Notes under the pieces: generated by a model | What the model was told of the DNA's origin: nothing | Databases searched by the model: none | Seen by the model: the letters and a program-made list of their open reading frames with translations, nothing else | In this document: in pieces, positions 56,690 to 64,000 of the stretch | Position numbering within the stretch: the stretch's first letter is position 1 | Layout: every line of letters begins with the position of its first letter | Program-made: the position numbers and the translations under genes | Origin: Xestospongia bergquistia | Lineage: Eukaryota > Porifera > Demospongiae > Haplosclerida > Petrosiidae | Assembly: GCA_963965975.1 (NCBI GenBank) | Contig: OZ014414.1 | Coordinates: 4,749,501-4,813,500 of the forward strand | DNA: 64,000 nucleotides | Reading direction: 5' to 3'

Positions 56690-59600
56690 AACTGCGCAGT
56701 CTAAAGGACTTTATGGCACTAACTAAATAAACAGCTATTAACAGATAAGTAAATTAGTATGCATTAACGCTCTAAAGTCTTTAAGTTAAAGACTTTAGAA
56801 GGTTTAGACTATTGAGAGAAGTTTATAAAGTAAACTGCTCAGTCTAAAGGACTTTATGGCACTAACCAAATAAAGAGATATTAACAGTTTAGTAAGTTAG
56901 TTTGCATCAACGCTCTAAAGTCTTTAAGGTAAAGACTTTAGAAGGTTTAGACTGACGAGAGAAGTTTATAAAGTAAACTGCTCAGTCTAAAGGACTTTAT
57001 GGCACTAACTAAATAAATAGCTATTAAAAGTTTAGTAAGTCAGTTTGCATTAACGCTCTAAAGTCTTTAAGTTAAAGACTTTAAAAGGTTTAGACTAATG
57101 AGAGAAGTTTATAAAGTAAACTGCTCAGTCTAAAGGACTTTATGGCACTAACTAAATAAACAGCTATTAACAGTTTAGTAAGTTAGTTTGCATTAACGCT
57201 CTAAAGTCTTTAAGTTAAAGACTTTACAAGGTTTAGATTATTGAGAGAAGTTTATAAAGTAAACTGCTCAGTCTAAAGAACTTTATGGTACTAACTAAAT
57301 CAACAGCTATTAACAGTTTAGTAAGTTAGTTTACATTAACGCTCTAAAGTCTTTAAGTTAAAGACTTTAGAAGGTTCAGACTATTGAGTGAAGTTTATAA
57401 AGTAAACTGCTCAGTCTAAAGGACTTTATGGCACTAACTAAATAAACAACTATTAACAGTATAGTAAGTTAGTTTGCATTACGCTCTAAAGTCTTTAAGT
57501 TAAAGACTTTAGAAGGTTTAGACTATTGAGAGAAGTTTATAAAGTAAACTGCTGAGTCTAGAGGACTTTATGGCACTAACTAAATATACAGCTATTAACA
57601 GTTTAGTAAGTTAGTTTGCATTAATGCTCTAAAGTCTCTAAGTTAAAGACTTTAGAAGGTTTAGACAATTGAGAGAAGTTTATAAAGTAAACTGCTCAGT
57701 CTAAAGGACTTCATGTCACTAACTAAATAAACAGCCATTAACAGTTTAGTAAGTTAGTTTGCATTAACGCTCTAAAGTCTTTAAGCTAAAGACTTTAGAA
57801 GGTTTAGACTAATGAGGGAAGTTTATAAAGTAAACTGCTCAGTCTAAAGGACTTTATGGCACCAAATAAATAAACAGCTATTAACAGTTTAGTAAGTTAG
57901 TTTGCATTAACGCTCTAAAGTCTCTTAAGTTAAAGACTTTAGAAGGTTTAGACTAATGAGAGAAGTTTATAAAGTAAACTGCTCAGTCTAAAGGACTTTA
58001 TGGCACTAACTAAATAAACAGCTATTAACAGTTCAGTAAGTTAGTTTGCATTAACACTCAAAAGTCTTTAAGTTAAAGACTTTAGAAGGTTTAGACTATT
58101 GAGAGAAGTTTATAAAGTAAACTGCTCAGTCTAAAGGACTTTATGGCACTAACTAAATAAACAGCTATTAACAGTTTAGTAAGTTAGTTTACATTAACGC
58201 TCTAAAGTCTTTAAGGTAAAGACTTTAGTAGGTTTAGACTATTGAGTGAAGTTTATAAAGTAAACTGCTCAGTCTAAAGGACTTTATGGCACTAACTAAA
58301 TAAACAGCTATTAACAGTTTAGTAAGTTAGTTTGCATTTCGCTCTAAAGTCTTTAAGTTAAAGACTTTAGAAGGTTTAGACTATTGAGAGATGTTTATAA
58401 AGTAAACTGCTGAGTCTAGAGGACTTTATCGCACTAACTAAATATACAGCTATTAACAGTTTAGTAAGTTAGTTTGCATTAATGCTCTAAAGTCTCTAAG
58501 TTAAAGACTTTAGAAGGTTTAGACTATTGAGAGAAGTTTATAAAGTAAACTGCTCAGTCTAAAGGACTTCATGTCACTAACTAAATAAACAGCCATTAAC
58601 AGTTTAGTAAGTTAGTTTGCATTAACGCTCTAAAGTCTTTAAGCTAAAGACTTTAGAAGGTTTAGACTAATGAGGGAAGTTTATAAAGTAAACTGCTCAG
58701 TCTAAAGGACTTTATGGCACCAAATAAATAAACAGCTATTAACAGTTTAGTAAGTTAGTTTGCATTAACGCTCTAAAGTCTCTTAAGTTAAAGACTTTAG
58801 AAGGTTTAGACTAATGAGAGAAGTTTATAAAGTAAACTGTTTAGTCTAAAGGACTTTATGGCACTAACTAAATAAACAGCTATTAACAGTTTAGTAAGTT
58901 AGTTTGCATTAACACTCAAAAGTCTTTAAGTTAAAGACTTTAGAAGGTTTAGACTATTGAGAGAAGTTTATAAAGTAAACTGCTCAGTCTAAAGGACTTT
59001 ATGGCACTAACTAAATCAACAGCTATTAACAGTTTAGTAAGTTAGTTTACATTAACGCTCTAAAGTCTTTAAGGTAAAGACTTTAGTAGGTTTAGACTAT
59101 TGAGTGAAGTTTATAAAGTAAACTGCTCAGTCTAAAGGACTTTATGGCACTAACTAAAGAAACAGCTATTAACAGTTTAGTAAGTTAGTTTGCATTTCGC
59201 TCTAAAGTCTTTAAGTTAAAGACTTTAGAAGGTTTAGACTATTGAGAGATGTTTATAAAGTAAACTGCTGAGTCTAGAGGACTTTATCGCACTAACTAAA
59301 TATACAGCTATTAACAGTTTATTAAGTTAGTTTGCATTAATGCTCTGAACTCTTTAAGTTAAAGACTTTAGAAGGTTTAGACAATTCAGAGAAGTTTATA
59401 AAGTAAACTGCTCAGTCTAAAGGACTTTATGTCACTAACTAAATAAACAGCTATTAACAGTTTAGTAAGTTAGTTTGCATTAACGCTCTAAAGTCTTTAA
59501 GTTAAAGACTTTAGAAGGTTTAGACTAATGAGGAATGTTTATAAAGTAAACTGCTCAGTCTAAAGGACTTTATGGCACCAACTAAATAAACAGCTATTAA

Positions 59601-62600
59601 CAGTTTAGTAAGTTAGTTTGCATTAACGCTCTAAAGTCTTTAAGATAAAGACCTTAGAAAGTTTAGACTATTCATTGAATTTTATAAAGTCAACTGCTCA
59701 GTCTAAAGGACTTTATGGCACTAACTAAATAAACAGCTATTAACTGTTTAGTAAGTTAGTTTGCATTAACGCTGTAAAGTCTTTAAGTTAAAGACTTTAG
59801 TAGGTTTAGACTATTGACAGAAGTTTATAAAGTAAACTGCTCAGTCTAAAGTACTTTATGGCACTAAGTAAATAAACAGCTATTAACAGTTTAGTAAGTT
59901 AGTTTGTATTAAAGCTCTAAAGTCTTTAAGTTAAAGACCTTAGAAGGTTTAGATTATTGAGAGAATTTTATAAAGTAAACTGCTCAACCTAAAGGACTTT
60001 ATGGCACCAACTAAATAAAAAGCTATTAACAGTTTAGTAAGTTAGTTTACATTAACGCTCTAAAGTATTTAAGTTAAATCTTTAGAAGTTTTAGACTATT
60101 CAGAAAAGTTTATAAAGTAACCTGCTCTGTCTAAAGGACTTTATGGCACTAACTAAATAAACAGCTATTAACAGTTTAGTAAGTTAGTTTCCATTATGCT
60201 CTAAAGTCTTTAAGATAAAGTCCTTAGAAAGATTAGACTATTGAGTGAATTTTATAAAGTAAACTGCTCAGTCTAAAGGACTTTATGGTACTAACTAAAT
60301 AAACAGCTATTAACAGTTTAGTAAGTTAGTTTGCATTAACGCTCTAAAGTCTTTAAGTTAAAGACTATAGAAGGTTTAGACTAATGAGAGTAGTTTATAA
60401 AGTAAACTGCTCAGTCTAAAGGACTTTATGGCACTAACTAAATAAACAGCTATTAACAGTTTAGTAAGTTAGTTTGCATTATGCTCTAAAGTCTTTAAAT
60501 AAAGTCCTTAGAAAGATTAGACTATTGAGTGAATTTTATAAAGTAAAATGCTCAGTCTAAAGGACTTTATGGCACTAACTAAATAAACAGCTATTAACAG
60601 TTTAGTAAGTTAGTTTGCATTAACGCTTTAACGTCTTAAATTTAAAGACTTTAGATGGTTTAGATTATTGAGAGAATTTATAATGTAAACTGCTCAGTCT
60701 AAAGGACTTTATGGCACTAAATAAATAAACAGCTATTAACAATTTAGTAAGTTAGTATGCATTAACGCTCTAAAGTCTTTAAGTTAAAGACTTTAGAAGG
60801 TTTAGACTCCTGAGAGAAGTTTATAAAGTAAACTGCTCAGTCTTAAGGACATTATGGCACTAACTAAATAAACAGCTATTAACAGTTTAGTAAGTTAGCT
60901 TGCATTAACACTCTAAAGTCTTTAAGTTAAAGACTTTAGAAGGTTTAGAATATTGAGAGAAGATTGTAAAGTAAACTGCTCAGTCTCAAGGACTTTATGT
61001 CACTAACTAAATAAACAGATGTTAACAGTTTAGTAAGTTAGTTTGCATTAACGCTCTAAAGTCTTAAATTAAAGACTTTAGTAGGTTTAGATTATTGAGA
61101 GATGTTTATAAATTAAACTGCTCAGTCTAAAGGACTTTATGTCACTAACTAAATAAACAGATGTCAACAGTTTAGTAAGTTAGTTTGCATTAACGCTCTA
61201 AAGTCATTAAGGTAAAGACATAAGAAGGTTTAGACTAATGAGTGAAGTTTATAAAGTAAACTGCTCAGTCTAAAGGACTTTATGGCGTTAACTTTTTAAA
61301 CAGCTGTTAACAGTTTACTAAGTTATTTTGCATTAACGCTCCAAAGTCTTTAAGTTAAAGACTTTAGATGCTTTAGACAATTGAGTGAAGTTGATAAAGT
61401 AAACTGCTCAGTCTAAAGGACTTTATGGCACTAAATAAATAAACAGCTATTAACAGTTTTGCTAGTTAGTTGGCATTTACGCTCTAAAGTCTTTAAATTA
61501 AAGACTTTAGAAGGTTTAGATTGTTGAGAGAAGTTTATAAAATAAACTGCTCAGTCTAAAGGACTTTACGGCCCTATCTAAATAAACACCTATTAACAGT
61601 TTAGTAAGTTAGTTTGCATTAACGCTATAAAGACTTTAAGTTAAAGACTTTAGAAGGTTTAGATTGTTGAGAGAAGTTTATAAAGTAAACTGCTCAGTCT
61701 AAAGGACTTTATGGCACTAACTAAATAAACAGCTATTAACAGTTTAGTAAGTTAGTTTGCATTAACGCTCTAAAGTCTTTAAATTAAAGACTTTAGTAGG
61801 TTTAGATTATTGAGAGATGTTTATAAATTAAACTGCTCAGTCTAAAGGACTTTATGGCACTAACTAAATAAACAGCTATTAACAGTTTAGTAAGTTAGTT
61901 AGCATTAACGCTCTAAAGTCTTTAAGTTAAAGACTTTAGTAGGTTTTGACTATTGAGAGAAGTTTATAAAGTAAACTGCTCAGTCTAAAGGACTTTATGG
62001 GACTAACAAAATAAACAGATATCAACAGTTTAGTAAGTTAGTTTGCATTAACGCTCTAAAGTGTTTAAGTTAAAGACTTTAGAAGGTTTAGACTATGGAG
62101 AGAAGTTTATAAAGTAAACTGCTCAGTCTAAAGAACTTTATGGCACTAACTAAATAAACAGCTATTAACAGTTTAGTAAGTTAGTTTGCATTAACACTCT
62201 AAAGTCTTTAAGTTAAAGACTTCAGAAGGTTTAGACTGTTGAGAGAAGTTTATAAAGTAAACTGCTCAGTCTAAAGAACTTTATGGCACTACCTAAATGA
62301 ACACCTATTAACAGTTTAGTAAGTTAGTTTGCATTAACACTCTAAAGTCTTTAAGTTAAAGACTTTAGAAGGTTTCGACAATTGAGAGAAATTTAGAAAG
62401 TAAACTGCTCAGTCTAAAGGACTTTATGGCACTAACTAAAAAAAGAGCTATTAAAAGTTTAGTAAGTTAGTTTGCATTAACGCTCTAAACACTTTAAGTT
62501 AAAGACTTTAGTAGGTTGAGACTAATGAGGGAAGTTTATAACGTAAACTACTCAGTCTAAAGGACTTTATGGCACTAACTAAATAAACAGCTATTAACAG

Positions 62601-64000
62601 TTTAGTAAGTTAGTTTGCATTAACACCCTAAAGTCTTTAAGTTAAAGACTTTAGAAGGTTTCGACAATTGATAGAAGTTTATAATGTAAACTGCTCAGTC
62701 TAAAGGACTTTATGACCCTAACTAAATAAAGAGCTATTAACAGTTTAGTAAGTTAGTTTGCATTAACGCTCTAAACTCTTTAAGTTAAAGACTTTAGAAG
62801 GTTTAGATTGTTGAGAGAAGTTTATAAGATAAACTGCTCTGTCTAAAGGACTTTATGGCACTATCTAAATAAACAGCTATTAACAGTTTAATAAGTTAGT
62901 TTGCATTAACGCTATAAAGTCTTTAAGTTAAAGACTTTAGAAGGTTTAGACTAATGAGAGAAGTTTATAAAGTAAACTGCTCAGTCTAAAGGACTTTATG
63001 GTACTAAATAAATAAACAGCTATTAACAATTTAGTAAGTTAGTATGCATTAACGCTCTAAAGTCTTTAAGTTAAAGACTTTAGAAGGTTTAGAATAATGA
63101 GAGAAGTTTATAAAGTAAACTGCTCAGTCTTAAGGACTTTATGGCACTAACTAAAGAAACAGCTATTAACAGTTTAGTAAGTTAGCTTGCATTAACACTC
63201 TAAAGTCTTTAAGTTAAAGACTTTAGAAGGTTTAGACTATTGAGAGAAGATTATAAAGTAAACTGCTCAGTCTAAACGATTTTATGTCACTAACTAAATA
63301 AACAGATGTTAACAGTTTAGTAAGTTAGTTTGCATTAACGCTCTAAAGTCATTAAGGTAAAGACATTAGAAGGTTTAGACTAATGAGTGAAGTTTATAAA
63401 GTAAACTGCTCAGTCTAAAGTACTTTATGGCACTATCTAAATAAACAGCTATTAACCGTTTAGTAAGTTAGTTTGCATTAACGCTATAAAGTCTTTAAGT
63501 TAAAGACTTTAGAAGGTTTAGATTGTTGAGAGAATTTTATAAAGTAAACTTCTCAGTCTAAAGGACTTTATGGCACTATCTAAATAAACAGCTATTAACA
63601 GTGTAGTAAGTTAGTTTGCATTAACGCTCTAAAGTCTTTAAGTTAGAGACTTTAGAAGGTTTAGACTATTGAGAGAAGTTTATAAAGTAAACTGCTCAGT
63701 CTAAAGGGCTTTATGGCACTGACTAAATAAACAGCTATTAAAAGTTTAGTAAGTTAGTTTGCATTAACGCTCTAAAGTCTTTAAGTTAAAGACTTTAGAA
63801 GGTTTAGACTGTTGAGAGTAGTTTATAAAGTAAACTGCTCAGTCTAAAGGACTTTATGGCACTATCTAAATAAACAGCTATTAACAGTGTAGTAAGTTAG
63901 TTTGCATTAACGCTCTAAAGTCTTTAAGTTAGAGACTTTAGAAGGTTTAGACTATTGAGAGAAGTTTATAAAGTAAACTGCTCAGTCTAAAGGACTTTAT
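56690..64000 (+). repeat. Large 143-bp satellite array, about 51 monomers, continues beyond the window
   Basis: Head-to-tail monomers of 143 bp with modest variation. Each has the 27-base near-perfect palindrome centred on CTTTAAGTTAAAG, a second pair CAGTCTAAAGGACTTTA, and TTAACAGTTTAGTAAGTTAG. Variant monomers recur at fixed spacing. A six-monomer block of 858 bp repeats (TTAATGCTCT at 57,621 and 58,479; the GAGTCTAGAGG variant at about 57,555, 58,412 and 59,270). A 16-monomer block repeats at about 2,287 bp (TCTTAAGGAC at 60,841 and 63,128). Two-monomer blocks repeat near 60.2-60.5 and 63.6-63.9 kb. No coding capacity. Confidence 0.95.

Noticed and set aside
56690..64000. CRISPR-like regular repeat spacing
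   Set aside because: The whole 143-bp unit is conserved with no variable spacers; it is a eukaryotic satellite.

Overview
The window reads as eukaryotic DNA from a marine invertebrate. A demosponge such as a haplosclerid is my best guess, by inference only. The grounds are high AT content, very short introns (about 35-100 bases), dense DNA-transposon debris, and relics of families common in sponge and cnidarian genomes: piggyBac, a RecQ-helicase-like fragment in a non-autonomous transposon, an integrase-core pseudogene and a HECT C-lobe. There are no bacterial operons, rRNA or tRNA genes that I can see.

Layout. 1-855 holds the 3' end of a PHD-finger gene with a duplicated exon. 1.38-4.9 kb is a 143-bp satellite that changes orientation and is split by a DNA transposon with terminal inverted repeats (2,259-3,040). 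5.2-7.6 kb is piggyBac debris. 8.7-10.2 kb carries minus-strand relics of a papain-like amidase and a possible BRCT domain. 10.3-12.6 kb is degenerate repeats and one possible retroelement 3' end. 12.8-16.9 kb is an array of about 20 units bearing a 59-base exon-like module on the minus strand, with two transposon insertions. 17.05-41.43 kb, interrupted at 18.24-21.34 kb by a nested piggyBac element, is an array of about 40 copies of a decayed, spliced mini-gene, amplified further by kilobase-scale segmental duplication. 41.4-47.9 kb is mostly empty apart from two non-autonomous transposons with perfect 8-bp target duplications.

The most interesting gene is at about 48,108-51,566 on the plus strand. 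Its short exons join in compatible phase over most of the second half. They encode a ubiquitin-specific-protease-like domain followed, in one reading frame, by an Ulp1/SUMO-protease-like domain whose catalytic Cys motif appears to be lost. A retroelement pseudogene (52.4-53.6 kb), an integrase-core pseudogene (55.2-56.0 kb) and a minus-strand HECT E3 C-lobe exon (56.27-56.43 kb) follow. From 56.69 kb to the window end the 143-bp satellite returns as about 51 head-to-tail monomers with higher-order structure.

Of the recognisable genes, only the USP-Ulp1 gene and the PHD-finger gene look partly alive; nearly everything else is mobile-element relic or tandem repeat. Exon calls rest on splice signals, phase and remembered family motifs, not on alignments or transcripts.
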